64,000 nucleotides of DNA from Tolypeutes matacus (Eukaryota; Chordata; Mammalia; Cingulata; Chlamyphoridae): the NCBI GenBank assembly GCA_026826555.1, contig JAKSZT010038599.1, positions 3,003,154 through 3,067,153 on the forward strand, read 5' to 3'. Each line of letters starts with the position of its first letter. The first letter of the stretch is position 1. Under the pieces are notes generated by a model. It had not been told where the DNA came from. It was given only the letters and a program-made list of their open reading frames with translations, and ran no database searches. Position numbers and translations under genes: made by a program. This document shows, piece by piece, positions 10,506-22,634 of this stretch.

Positions 10506-13016
10506 AATGTGATATCTTGTGGAAAGGAAAGGCAATCAAGGTCCCTGCAGGCTAGAATATAACAGAGGCTGGAGAGTTGATATACCCCTAAGCTAAGACA
10601 ATGAAGGTATATGGCAGAAAAACTGCTTCTCGTGGTCTCTACTAACAGGTATTGAGAAAAAAAACATTTGACAGATCAATAGCTGCATATTAAATTATTG
10701 CTCAAGCAATAATCCCTCATCTGGAACAGTAGGTGCACTTGGAGTCACCACTTCGTTAAGTTTTTGATAATCCACTGTCATCCCCCAATAATTCTCTGTT
10801 TTCTGCACAGGTCAAATAGGAGAATTAAATATGAATGGGGTAGGAATCTGCACCCCTGAATTCCTCAAATCCTTGATAATTGCATGGTATTGCTTTTATG
10901 TATTATTTGCTACATAGAGGCAATTTTAGTGGCTTCCACTTGTTTTTTTTCTACCATAATAACCCTCACTCTACAGGTAGCATTTCAATGTGGGCACTCT
11001 AGCAGTGTCTGAGTATATCTATTCACATTTTGCATTCAAGAACTTGGAAAATAACCACAAAATGGGTTCAGGGATCCATTTTGGACTTCCTGCATGATAG
11101 ACCTGAGCTAAAACTGTTCACCTGACCTCCATAAGCCCCTGCTCTGACCGGTTGAATAAAGTGAAGTTTTAGATCTCCTGGGAGTTTAGAGCTCATTTCC
11201 ATAATCCCTAAAATATCTGATCATTTATTCTCCCCCAATGTAGTCACCATGAAAATGGCCGAGGTCCCTTTGGAGAAGGCTGCAAAAATATTAATAGCAT
11301 AAATTTTTGGCAGTGCAGCAGGGCCTCCACAAAGGGGTCATGGTTTCCCCATATTCAAGGCATTTTAGGTTGTAAACTGTCTTAAACCTGGGACCTGACT
11401 GAGGGACCATGACTCTCCTGTATATGTGATTCAGTTTGGTCTTTTATTCACTTTACCTGGAACTCCTCCACTTATAGAGATTAAGTAAGAATTCGGTACA
11501 CTGCCTAACTATTTCACTAGATATTCTATGATCAACTACCCAATGCCATAGGTCTGTGAGTTAGTCTTTGTGAGTTAGACTATTCTGAATACTGCTTTGA
11601 CTTTACTGTGCTTTATAGTTACCACACCCATTTTGTCTTAGTGTAATAATTGTTGCCATCTGTCGCCTGCCAACCCAGGATCCAATCATCCCTGCTGTAT
11701 TTAGGGATCCAAGATCAGTGGAAGCAGTTCTCCACAGTAATATCCAACCTATAGAAAAGAGTGACCACTGAGCTCATCAGGAATGATGCGGCTGCTCTCA
11801 TAAATTATTCCTCAGAGTTTTGGTGAAAGACATGTACTCTGGACATCCCAGGGGGGGAGGGTATGATCCCTATAGATCTGTACAATCTTTTTAAGTCTTT
11901 GGGTGCTTTCATCTACATTATACCAGGGCAGTTCTGGCATTTCTTCATTTAGTGTAGATCACTTTTTAGTCAATGTTTCAGCCAACTAAATGAACAACCT
12001 GTTTCGAGATTTTTCTCACCCTTAGAACTGTAACACTGAATCCAGAATTTCTGCTTACTGGGTCCACATACTTTCCTATTTCCTGTTTGTATCAATTGGA
12101 AAAAATCATGCAGTTCTTTTGGACTGTAGTGCACCTCCTCATGGGTCACATTTGTACCTCATCTTCAGAGGCCTACAAGAACTTCAGGTTAGTTATAGGT
12201 CTGGAGGCAAAGAAGGGTGATTGGATGGGTTGAGAAAGGAATTAGCAGTGCCTTACAAGTCACCAACCTTTCAGGATTCTATTATAGTTTCATATGGTAA
12301 ATTACAGTTAATCTCCTCACATGGAGGTAGGAGAGCTGTTTCTCAAGATAGGCTGTTTCAAGTTTATCTGAAAAAGAAAACTCCCAGAATTTAGGGGATC
12401 AATGTTTCTACCACCATCATGGTAGGCCCTCATGTCCCCATTTCTGTTTCAGTATCCAATTCATTCCTTATCAGTGCCCTCATTTTAAAAATATACCTCC
12501 TGTAAGGCTGAGAATTCAATTTGTATTGCAATTCAACTACTCACGTGATGAGACACTATATTTGGTTTTCAGAGATCTCAACTCTGTAGCTATAAAAAAT
12601 AACCATTTATTTCAGAGCACACATAGAAACTTTCATGTATTTTAAGCAGAACTTGAGCAAGGAATTTGAAGCTCTAAGCTTATCCATTTCTTTAATAAAT
12701 TTATTTAATATATTCAGGAACAACCAGCCAACTTCATTTTACTTTTTAGCTTCACAAAATATGCTAAGGTGTCAAATATTTGGTCAACTAGACTCTTCAC
12801 TCTTAAGCACTTTCCAATGATGATATTTTGCATATATCTATTGTCAGTTCACACTATGGATTATCAGTGCCCTCTTGATCATTGGAAATAAGGTCATTAA
12901 TGCCTTTAAATCTAACAACATTAAAGAACCAATTCCAAAACTCCAAAACCAATTCAGAAATCTCATCCTTATGATTCTGCTTCTCAAGAACTACTTTCAG
13001 TACAAAAATCTGTATT

Positions 13017-13498
13017 TGTTAGGGTTTTCCAGAGAAATAGAACTGACAGCAAATATATATATATATATATTATCATTTAAATATAAATATGTATAAAGAC
13101 TTGTTATGGGGCTTGACTCATGATTGTGGGGACTTCCAAGTCTGAATTCCCATAGGGCTGGCTGTGAGCTAGAAATTCTGATAGAGGTGATTTTGAATTC
13201 TAGCAAATCCAAACTACATAGGGCAGGTTGCAAGCTGCAAATGCCAATTCTGACATCCTCAGTTTTGCCTTTTAAGACTTCCAAGTAATTAGATGAGGAG
13301 ACTCTCTACATTGCTGCAGAAATATCCTTTTTTAAAAAAATGCAGATGTAATCAGCTATAAATTCAGTCAACTAATTATTATAGATACAAATCCATCTGC
13401 AAAATACCCTCACCATAATAATCACACCAGTGCTTGCTTAACCAAACAAATGCACATAATAATCTAGCCAAGTTAATATATGAAAATCTACCATCACA
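13017..13498 (-). mobile_element. 5' LTR of the near-complete ERVL provirus
   Basis: On the plus strand it starts TGTTAGGGTTTTCCAGAG and ends 'ctaccatcaca', a clean TG...CA LTR of 482 bp. A (TA)n tract lies at 13053-13070. Internal words 'ggggacttccaagtctgaatt' and 'agggctggctgtgagctag' match the partner LTR at 7211-7703. Because pol is antisense, this is the upstream LTR. The flank ttaat (13499-13503) is one base different from ataat (7206-7210), a possible eroded 5-bp duplication. No primer-binding site could be picked out. Confidence 0.8.
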
Positions 13499-15360
13499 TT
13501 AATGAATCACCAATTAGTTTACTTAGTATCTGTAAAACAATATGCAGTACTCGCATTATTTTTTTTTATTAGTTTGAAGCACTTTGTAAATGAGACCAGT
13601 GACCTACATTTGATACTCATTTGATTTCTCATAAGCAGAAATGCATTCTCTGGAAAACTATTGTTTTTTAAAATTACGGTTGTATGCTTTCTATTACTTG
13701 AATACTTATGCATTAATATAAATTTTCCATCTTTGTGAACATGCTGTGCATGCCTTATAATAAGAAACATTTTCAACAGTGATCTATAGACAGACATTGT
13801 TTCTACTTAAAAATATCCTCTTAGGTGGACATGTGACTTTACGTATGTTATTTCATCTTTCTGGAATTCTTTTCCTCACGTTAAATATTAGGCAAGCTAA
13901 TTAGGATCTCAAACAGTTCCAGTATCACCCAGGTTAGGCAAGCTTTTACTAGTATACTGAAAAACATTCAAATCTCAGTTTTAAAATCTCATATGAAGTC
14001 GTCTGAATATTCAAGTATCTTTCTGAACCTATAAGGCCACTTACTGTCTTCTATGCAGCTCCTTGGAAACAGGGAATGAAATTCCTGTTTCTGAATTTTC
14101 TGAAACATGCAGTTGGGAAAAAAAATGCAGGTGGGTCTTGAATAAGCAAGATCATTCTTTGGAATGGAACTGCTACATGACTCTTCTCCAGACATTTGCT
14201 TGATTACAACTAGTCAGAGCCATGCTTACTCTGGAGGGCATGTGGGTGTTGAAGAGAACTGGAAATCTCTCAGAACACTGATTATGTCTTTCATATTTCC
14301 TTCTGTAATTTCTTATGATTCTATTATGGTTTGAAATCTCCCAGAGAAAAAGTCTAATGTATGACAATTTTACCAATAAAAACTCAAAACTGTAAGCATT
14401 GTAAATAGCTAAAAATACATTTTTTCATTATATTTTCAAATGAAAAGATCATTATTGCATGTAGGTAAGACACATATCATCTCTATATCACAAATAAATT
14501 GAGGCACTGAGTAATTAAATAAAATAATCAAGTAACATCTAAAACTTAGAGATATCTACTCAAAGGCAGAGAAAAATTTAGACTTAAGTATTTGAAATCA
14601 TTTGTCCAAAGTTATTTCCCACAAGACTAGGTCAACATGAATACAAATAACTCTAAAATCCTATGTGAACCTTCTGTGTAAGAAGATCAGTTTGAAAGAG
14701 TATTCCAGTATTTGAATGATAAGAAACAGTTTCAATTATTTTTGTTAAGAATTTGAATTTACCTAAGTAGGAGTTATTCTTTCTTTTCTCTGCATAGTTC
14801 ATTATGCTCAAGACTGGACAATGTTTTTTTAGCTACTTCCAATGCACTCCATCTACTTGCCCCATCAAAATTTGCATTTTATGAATTGTAATCAAAATGC
14901 CCCCCCAAAACTTGGTTACCATTTTGTGATAATATATCAAAGGTCCTAGATAATAGTAACATAAAATCTTAGAACATACAGGCCCGAAGAGAACATCTGG
15001 CCCAACACCTGCATTTGCAGATGAGATGCCTGAGACTCAAAGATATCAAATTGCCTTTCCTTTGTTACTCTACCCTTCCATATTGCCTTTGCTACATATA
15101 TCAGTCCTAAAGCTAAGCCTTAATCCAATAAAATATTTGTAACACCAAGTGCAATTGAAGAAGGTGTCAGAGGTCACTTTTTGAACGTGGTCTTAGAATC
15201 CTTCAAATAATACAAATAATGTGGTTGACTTAAATAAAGTGACTATTACTTGCCTTAATCTTTTCCTATCTCTATATATGTCCGACATTTTCCCCAATTA
15301 ACATGAAAGGACAAATGTAATCACAACACTCCTCTTCTGGAAGGCTGATCAGAGAAAGCA
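13499..15360. other. Unassigned sequence, one possible MIR-like scrap
   Basis: No gene seen. At 14975-15060 the words 'gcagatgagatgcctgagactc' resemble the core of MIR/MIR3-type repeats, read antisense, but the match is short. The 92-codon minus frame at 13519-13797 shows no recognisable motif. Confidence 0.35.
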
Positions 15361-15810
15361 CAAATTGTGTTGTACAATCTATTTAATTTTGCACAATCTG
15401 ACTTCCTCTTACTTTTCCAGATGCACCGATAATCCTTAGAGTCCATTCCACGATCATGCCTACCTCACTAATCTCTGTACATATGAGAGTATTTCACAAC
15501 TCTGTACCTTTGTGTTTGCTTACTTCCACCCAAATTTCCTGTCTCCAGGTATTCAAGTTCTGTCTCTTTAATCATCCCTCATCTCAAATGACACTGCATC
15601 AGTGAAGATTTTCCCAACACCCTAGTGGTGTTTGTTATGCTTCTATAGCATATTGTTCACATCACTATAAAAGCATTTTTCAAACTCTACGGCAATTTTC
15701 TTGTTTCACCCAATAGACCCCTGAGGAGAGGCAGCATATTTCATGCATTTTTTTTCATTGATGCCTGAGTGTCTGACACTTAATCACCGGTTAATAAATT
15801 TTGTAGAAGA
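15361..15810 (+). mobile_element. L2 LINE 3' end
   Basis: Ordered words of the mammalian L2 3' region are present: 'tctgtacctttgtgtttgct', 'aagttctgtctctttaatcatc', 'aaatgacactgcatcagtgaag', 'atcactataaaagc', 'cccctgaggagaggcagc' and the tail 'taatcaccggttaataaattt'. The element is eroded and non-coding here, with no ORF2 domain visible. Confidence 0.6.
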
Positions 15811-16827
15811 ATGATTACATTAATGAATAAAAAACTTCTTACTTTATTACAAAAAGACAATTTACAATTCACCAAAAAGCTTTTCATATTGTATTATGTC
15901 TATAACTCTCTATATGGTGTCCATCTATTTTTAATGTTTTTACATAAGATTGGGTCTGTGTGTGGGGTGGGGAGTTGAAAGACTCTTATGACTGAAGAAA
16001 ACTATAGTAATAGGAAAATTAGTAACATTTAACCAATAATTTTGGCACACCTGTGCCTCCTGGTGACTTATCCAGTTGTCTCACTCTTTACTTTCAAATT
16101 GCATAGGCACAACTTCACAGCAGTAATCTAAACTAGCAGCCAGACACATTTTCTCAAACTGTATAAAATGAGAAATTTCAAGGCTGCACACCAATTTCCC
16201 TTTGTAAGGTGTTTCACTCATTATGTTCACTGACCTTATTTCTACTGTGTTAGTTTATATTGCTCTCTGCTTGAGGAGTTTAATGGGTGTGTGAATTCCA
16301 CTGGGTATTCTGATTACAATATTCCTGCATATATGCAACTTTTTATGAGAAAACAGATTAGCACGAGTCTAAAAAAGTGTTTTGGGGGCCCTCTATCTGA
16401 ATTTTATAGTGCTTCTTCAATTATGGCTTTCTCAACCCAAATTACAATATTTATGACAAATAAGTCTATATATCAAGAATAAATTCATGCATCCTACTTC
16501 TGCCCAGCTAGAAGTGGAACGAACATAAGATTTTAAGTGAACTGGCTAGTTCTACCTCCACTACTTACTTTTTGTTTGACATTGAGAAAGTCTACAACCA
16601 CACTTATCTCAAGTTCTTCTACTACTAAATGTAGATACTAATAAGATACAGATTTTCCCAGAACTGAGAGTGGATGTAAATGAACATGTTTATATTCAAG
16701 GATGTATAAGAAATTTTCAATACATTTATATAAGCACATTGTTATCGGTTCTTGCTAAATCCTATTCAGGTATTAACCTGCTGCCTTTGAATGCAGATCT
16801 GACAACTAGCTGTGGCTCTTTAGTCAA
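15811..16827. other. Unassigned sequence
   Basis: No repeat or exon recognised. GT/GGGG-rich spot at 15955-15975. Short open frames only. Confidence 0.4.
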
Positions 16828-18420
16828 TAGACTTTTTTTTAAAAATCCTTTTTATTTTTAAAGAAGCTTTAGATTACATAAATGTAAGGGATTCCCATAT
16901 GCTCCACTCCCTCCCCCTCCCACATTTTCCCACATTAACAACATCCTTCATTAGTGTGGTACATTTGTTACAATTGATGGACCCATATTGAAGCATTTCT
17001 ATGAACCATGGACTACAGTTTACATTATAGTTTACACTCTGTACCACACAATTATGTAAGTTATGGCAAAATATGCAATGACCCATATCCGTCACTGCAA
17101 TGTCATGCAGGACAAATCCAATATCCCGAAAATGCCCCTATATTACACCTATTCTACCCTACCCCATCCCTCAGAACCTCTCGTGGCAGCTGATTTTACA
17201 TAAATGATAAGAATTCTTCCATTGCTAGAATAATGACAAGTCTATAGCAGAAAAGTAGGTCTACTTTTGTCCACTGTTCCTTCCCCTATCTTGAGGATTT
17301 GGGGATGGTGATACCCACTCTGCCTGTAATTAAGAGGGGAGTTAGATCCCATGGAGCAGATGGATGGAACTACCTTGCTTGCAGTTGTGGACTGTCTCTG
17401 TGCCTTTGGATGGGTGTTATCCACCATCATCTCCTTGTCAGTTGTCCTGGGTGAGCCCAATAAACTGGAGAGTAGGTGTTGCAACTCTGGTGAAATTCAG
17501 GGCTCAACTGGCACATGGACAGACCAAAGATTTAAGTCTCTGGACATATAATTATCAAGTATTGTACTAATTATAGGTTCAAATAAAAGGGGCAGAAGAA
17601 TCATATGTAGAGAACCTATAAATGAGTCTAGCTCTGTTACACTGGGGAGCATAAATTCCAATTAAAGCCTAGTGACAGGGTGCTGAATTCCTGAGCTGTC
17701 TGTCCTGATTATAGTTTCTGGATATCTCTAAAGCCCTCAGGAGCCCCGCTATCTGAGGCATTGTTTACTGTAGCAGTCAATGAGATCCTGCTGTGACTTG
17801 CATTAGTGTAACCTCTGGAAAGACCTCCAGACTCACTTTGAAATCTCTTAGCCATAAAAGCTCTTCCTCTTTTTCTTCAAGGTCTTTTTCCAGATGCATT
17901 GTTATTTGGTGCTTGGTAATAATCCTTCGGTGACAGGGAGGTTCATCCACTGGAGTGATGTCCCATTCCTGGGGGAAGGTAGTGCATTTATATACTGAGT
18001 TTGACTTAGAGAAAGGCCACATTTGAGCAACAAGGAAGCTTCCAGGAGGTAACTCTTAGGCAATATATAATACTAGGCTAAGCTTCAATTTCACAAGAAA
18101 AGGTTCATAAGTACAATTGTCAATGTCCATGGTCTCTCTTCCTTCACTAGACATTGCCCTTTAACTTGGGGGATTCTTGCTGTCTTATTAGAGAATGTAG
18201 CAAACTCCCCAGGATAGGAATTCAATACTCTTTACTTATTGTGTAGATCTCCACCCACCAAGACAAAGTCCCATGTACACTTGAACATATTCATATATCT
18301 TAGAAGTCTGCCCCAAGTGAACTCCTTCCCATGAATTCCCACATCGCTGACCCCACACCAGTGATCCTCCCCCACAACTGTTGTGACTCTTTTTTGATCC
18401 AAAACCTCTCCAAAAATGAA
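16828..18420 (-). mobile_element. L1 LINE 3' UTR, 5'-truncated (copy 1)
   Basis: The element starts at the left with a T-rich run (16828-16860, the complement of the poly-A tail) followed by 'aagaagctttagattacat', the 3' tip of the L1 lineage also seen at 47745-48225 in sense. Words 'attcccatatgctcca', 'cattagtgtggtacatttgtt' and 'ccattgctagaataatg' match that copy. It continues for about 1.6 kb without reaching ORF2, so all of it is 3' UTR. Near 18211 it joins sequence also found in copy 2 ('gtgtagatctccaccca'). Open frames in both strands (17242-18022) are UTR shadows. Truncation point is near 18420 where similarity to copy 2 fades. Confidence 0.75.
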
Positions 18421-18640
18421 GCCAACAATATAACCAAATAGAATTGATAATAAAATGAAATAATAATTTTTCAAATAACCAATAAAATACAAAAAATTTG
18501 TATTACAAATTACAACAATTTGAAATAATAAAAAAACTTAAGCATTGTGTCTTTTATCACTGTAAAATCTGTTGACTTGTATGTACAGTGGCATTTTCTT
18601 CCATATATTCCCATAGTGTCTTATTTTTTGCATTTTATCT

Positions 18641-19644
18641 TCAAAGAAGCTTTAAGATAAAGAAAAGTCACATAGAGAACACAGGTGATTCCCTATATAC
18701 CAAATGCCCTCCCCCTTTGACCCTCTTTCATTAATAACACTTTACATATGTATGGTACAGTTGTTACAGTTGATGTACAAATATTACAGCATTGCTACTA
18801 ACACTGGTCAATGGTTTACACTATGGTTTACATTTTTAATCATACACTTTTATAATTCTTGACAAAATTTGAAGTGGACTATATTTGTTATTGCAAGATC
18901 ATGTGAACAATTCTAATTACCCTAAAATTACCCTAAAATGTCCTACATTCCATCTATTCTATTCTTCTCTCCTCAGAACCTATGGTTAATCACTAAGTTT
19001 CACTTTTTGAAGAATAAGATTCATAGTTACCTGCAATAATATTGAGGGCTTGACATATTGGTCTGTTTTCTTTTATTAGGAACTGCCTATGTTCTTGAGG
19101 GATTCTTGTTCCTCTAACTGAGAACATAGCAGTACTCCTCAGGATGGGAATTTGACATTTTCTTGATTACTGTGTGGGTCTCCACCCACTGATACACTAT
19201 GACAAAATGAACACTTACATATTCCATAGAAACCTGCCCAGGTGCACCTTGTCCCATGAACCCCACCTTCCTACATCTCACACCCTACACTTGTAACCCT
19301 CCCCTGACATATTTATATTTGCCAAAAAACTGTCCCCAAATTGTAGTTTTAACCACAGACCTGCAAATCCCCAGAGTTCACCTGCTCCCTTCCCCAACCC
19401 TTTCCCCAGTTCCAAGGATAGTACAATCCAAACCCCCCACTCTACTCCCTTCACAGACCAGCACCGCCAAACCCAATCACATCAATGCACCACTGTCATG
19501 TTCATCCACTGCACAACTACATCCTTCCATCTTATCATAGAGTTGCCCATATGGGTATTGGCTCACTACCTTCTACTCACTTTCTGTCTCCTGTAAAACT
19601 ATCTTCCAGACTCTAGCTCTGAGAGGCTGCTCAATTTTCTTAAT
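18641..19644 (-). mobile_element. L1 LINE 3' UTR (copy 2)
   Basis: Begins with T/A-rich sequence and 'tcaaagaagctttaag', the same 3' tip as copy 1, then about 1.0 kb up to the ORF2 stop at 19645-19647. It shares the block around 'gtgtgggtctccacccac' with copy 1 but lacks about 0.9 kb that copy 1 has between the tip and this block, so the two copies belong to different 3' UTR types. The C-rich stretch 19310-19530 is open on the plus strand for 94 codons only because of its composition. Confidence 0.72.
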
Positions 19645-21475
19645 TCATATCAGTAAGGTTATGTAATATTTGTCCTTCAATACCTGGCTTACTTCACTCA
19701 AAATAAGGTCTTCAAGATTTATTCCATGTGTTAATACTGCATTCCTTCTTAGAGCTGAGTAATATTCCATTGTATGCATATACCACAGTTTGCTTATCCA
19801 TTCATCTGTTGATGGACATTTGGGTTGCTTCTAACTTTTGGCAAATCTGAATAATGCCGCTATGAACATTTTATATCTGTTCGTGTCCCTGCTTTCAGTT
19901 CTTCTGGGTATATACTCAGCAGTGGGATTGCTGGATCATATGGCAGTTCTATACTTGGCTTTCTGAGGAATTGCCAAACTGTCCTCCACAATGGCTTCAC
20001 CATTCTACGTTCCCACCAGCAGTGGTTAAGGGCTCCCATTCCTCCACATCCTCTCTAACACTTTTAGTCCTCTGTTTTCTTAATACCACCAGTCTAATGG
20101 GTGTAAGATGATATCTCATTGTAGCTTTGATCTGCATTTTCCTAATACTAGCGATGTTGAGCACCTTTTCATGTGCTTTTTAGCCAATTGTATTTATTCT
20201 TTAGAGAAGTGTCGATTCAAATCACTTGCCCATTTTTAAAATGCATTGTTTGTCTTTTTATTTTCAAGAAGTAGGATTTCTTTATATATGCTGGATATTA
20301 GGCCCCTATAAGATAGATGGTTGCCAAATATTTTCTCCCATTGGGTAGGCCACCTTTTAACTTTTTTGACAAACTCCTTTGAAACACAAAAGTTTTTAAT
20401 TTTGAGAAGGTCTCATTTATCTACTTTTCCTTTTATTGCTCGTGCTTTGGGTGTAAAGTTTCTGAAACTATTTCCTACTATAAGATCTAGTAGATGCTTC
20501 CCTACATTATCTTCCAGGAGCTTTAAGGTCTTGGCTCATACATTTAGATCTTCGATCCATCTTGAATTACTTTTTGTATAGGGTGTGAGATGATGATCCT
20601 CTCTCATTCTTTTGGATATGGATGTCCAGTTCTCCAAGCACCATTTGTTGAAGATACCATTCTCTCCCAGTTGAGTGGGCTTAGTGGTCTTGTCGAATAT
20701 TATTTGACCGTATATGCAAGGATCTATATCAAAACTCTCAGTTCTGTTCCATTGGTTAGTATGTCTATTCTTGTGCCAATACCATGCAGTTTTGACCACT
20801 GTAGCTTTGTAGTATGTTTTAAAGTCAGGTAGTGTGATTCCTCCAATTTCATTTCTCTTTTTCAATATGTCTTTGGCAATTAAGGGTCCCTTGCCCTTCC
20901 AAATAAATTTCATAGGTAGCTTTTCTAATTCAGTTAAAAAATGCTGTGGTAATTTTTATTAGGATTGCATTAAATCTGTAAATCATTTTGGGTAGGATAG
21001 ACATCTTAATAATGTTTAGTCTTCCTATCCATGAACAGGGAATATTCTTCTATTTATTTAGGTCTTCTTTGATTTCCTTAAACGATGTTGTATAGTTTTC
21101 TGCATACAAGTACTTAATATCTTTAGTTAAGTTTATCCTAGATATTTGATTATTTTAGTTGTTATTGTAAATGGATTTTTTTTTCTTTATTTCCTCATCA
21201 GTTTACTCATTGTTCGTGTATAAAAATGCTACTGATTTTTGTGCATTGATCTTACATCCTGCCACTTTATTGAATTTATTTATCAGCTCCAGAAGCTGCT
21301 GTAGATTTCTCAGGGTTTTCTATGTATAAGATCATGTCATCTGCAAATAATGCAATTTTAAATTCTTCCTTTCCAATTTGAATGCCTTTTATATATTTTT
21401 TTCATGCTGAAGTTCTTCAGCAAGTACTTTTAACACAATGTTAAATAAAAGTGCTGATAGTGAGCATATATGAAA
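19645..21475 (-). pseudogene. L1 ORF2 (endonuclease/reverse transcriptase) C-terminal part, decayed
   Basis: The minus strand encodes the reverse transcriptase and C-terminal portion of L1 ORF2p, the protein that nicks target DNA and copies L1 RNA. Near 21325-21345 the reverse complement reads through a FADD-type metal-binding box ('tttgcagatgacatgatctt'). The 125-residue open stretch at 20536-20913 contains [17 protein letters not shown] and [19 protein letters not shown], typical of the region after the RT domain. The frame ends at a TGA at 19645-19647. Stops and frameshifts break it, and the endonuclease domain is missing because the copy is 5'-truncated. Plus-strand frames in 20321-20832 are shadows. 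Confidence 0.85.
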
Positions 21476-21530
21476 GACCCACAGCTAACATCTAGTCAAT
21501 AATCTTAATGGGTGACACTGGGCAGTTCAC
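21476..21530 (+). mobile_element. Possible inverted 5' end of L1 copy 2
   Basis: Directly after the antisense RT sequence ends, the plus strand reads 'gaaagacccacagctaacat' and then 'ctagtcaat...gggtgacact', which resembles sense L1 ORF2 lying just upstream of the RT block. A short sense piece joined to a long antisense piece is what twin priming leaves. The sense match is only about 35-50 bp and is interrupted, so the call is tentative. Confidence 0.45.
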
Positions 21531-21985
21531 TGAAATCTCAAGCAAATCTGGCTCCTACCTTTACTATTATGAGGTTCTGAGAATTATCCCAGTTTCAGAG
21601 AATATCATTGTTTTCAAGCTAATTCTTTCTTCTTTGCGTCATGTATTTTCTTCCTTCCATGGCAATACCAATGCAATGGGATCTATTTTTTCAATTAATC
21701 TGTAGAATCTGTTGATAGGCCTATACTATGACAGATAATATGAATAAAAGCAAAAGGATGACAATTCTAAACTCTGTAATAAAGAAACCTGCAATTTAAT
21801 ATGAGAATTTTCATTTATGTGTTGAACATTCCCAAATTTATGTTATTTTTCAAAACTTTCTGAAGCACTTCAGAGCCTAAATACTCACCTGCAGACATTA
21901 GAGTTTCAAGAATTGTGTATGTGTAATACACATAAACTTCAGAGACCTCTTTTCTGAAACCAAGCATATATTTTCCAAATCTTGC
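21531..21985. other. Unassigned sequence
   Basis: No repeat or coding signal recognised; a 65-codon plus frame (21508-21705) has no motif. Confidence 0.4.
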
Positions 21986-22560
21986 CATCCTGTTATATTT
22001 TCTATCTCATTGAGTTGGAAGATGATTCAGTAGGTTTCCAAACTATAAGCTCAGAGTCACCCTTGATTCCTGTACTCTCCTATCACATTCATTTCTTGAT
22101 AAAATCTTATAGATTCTTCTTACTATTTCAGTATTTCATTTACTTCTCTTTACGCACATTTTGTGCATTGCTGTGTTCACCTCCTCATTACCCTCCATGA
22201 CTCCAGTTCCGCTTCTCTCAGATAGATCTTCTTTTGAGCTGCTGGAATCATTTTTCAAATGTACTAGAATAATGTTACACTATTTTAAAATCATCAATAG
22301 TTGTCCTTAGCTTTTAGGATATAAATAGATTAGCATCAATGGTCCTTCATGATCTGTCTTCTCCTACTTCCTGTATTATCACTATTATTTTTGTATAAGC
22401 ATCCTTCTCCATCAAATTATCTCTCACTTTATTTCAAAATGGCTCTTTTGTCTGAGAAAACTCTCTCCCCATGTCTATATCTTACAAAATCCAGCTCTGT
22501 CTTTGAGCCTTGGAATTATCCCTACTTCTAAGAATCTTTCCATACTAAACTACCATTCCC
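21986..22560 (+). mobile_element. L2 LINE fragment
   Basis: Contains in order 'gtcacccttgattcctgtac', 'ctcattaccctccatgactcc', 'ggtccttcatgatctgtc', 'cttactt'-type L2 words and 'gtctttgagccttggaat'. This is the region of L2 just before its 3' end. It is sense on the plus strand and non-coding through decay. The next L2 piece (22635-23240) points the other way. Confidence 0.55.
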
Positions 22561-22634
22561 ATCCTTTGCTCATCATCCAGAGTGCCAATTTGCCACAGTG
22601 AGAGTATGTATATCTAAATCACTTTTGAAATAGC

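Larger units (their letters stand above)
7704..13016 (-). mobile_element. ERVL internal region (gag-pol relic, no env)
   Basis: About 5.3 kb between two same-orientation LTRs, the usual size of an ERVL interior. Reading the minus strand from 13016 down, 5' sequence and gag-like relics come first, then reverse transcriptase around 10.9-10.2 kb, then integrase at about 9.3-8.5 kb, then the Pol C terminus near 8.2 kb. Evidence: near 10475-10505 the minus strand reads SDIGDIMLI where the RT active-site box (Y-I/V-D-D) belongs, so one catalytic aspartate is glycine; 8744-9082 and 8484-8681 give integrase-like and post-integrase residues such as AYALNQHP and TITPS. Frames are broken by stops and shifts, so no protein is made. 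No env-like region was seen, as expected for ERVL. The open frames on the plus strand at 8967-9593 are shadows. Confidence 0.78.

Noticed and set aside
19256..19540. 94-codon Pro/Ser/Thr-rich plus frame
   Set aside because: Composition effect of a C-rich antisense L1 3' UTR.
20536..20913. 125-codon minus-strand frame as a host gene
   Set aside because: It is the C-terminal part of L1 ORF2, within an L1 with its 3' UTR and tail.
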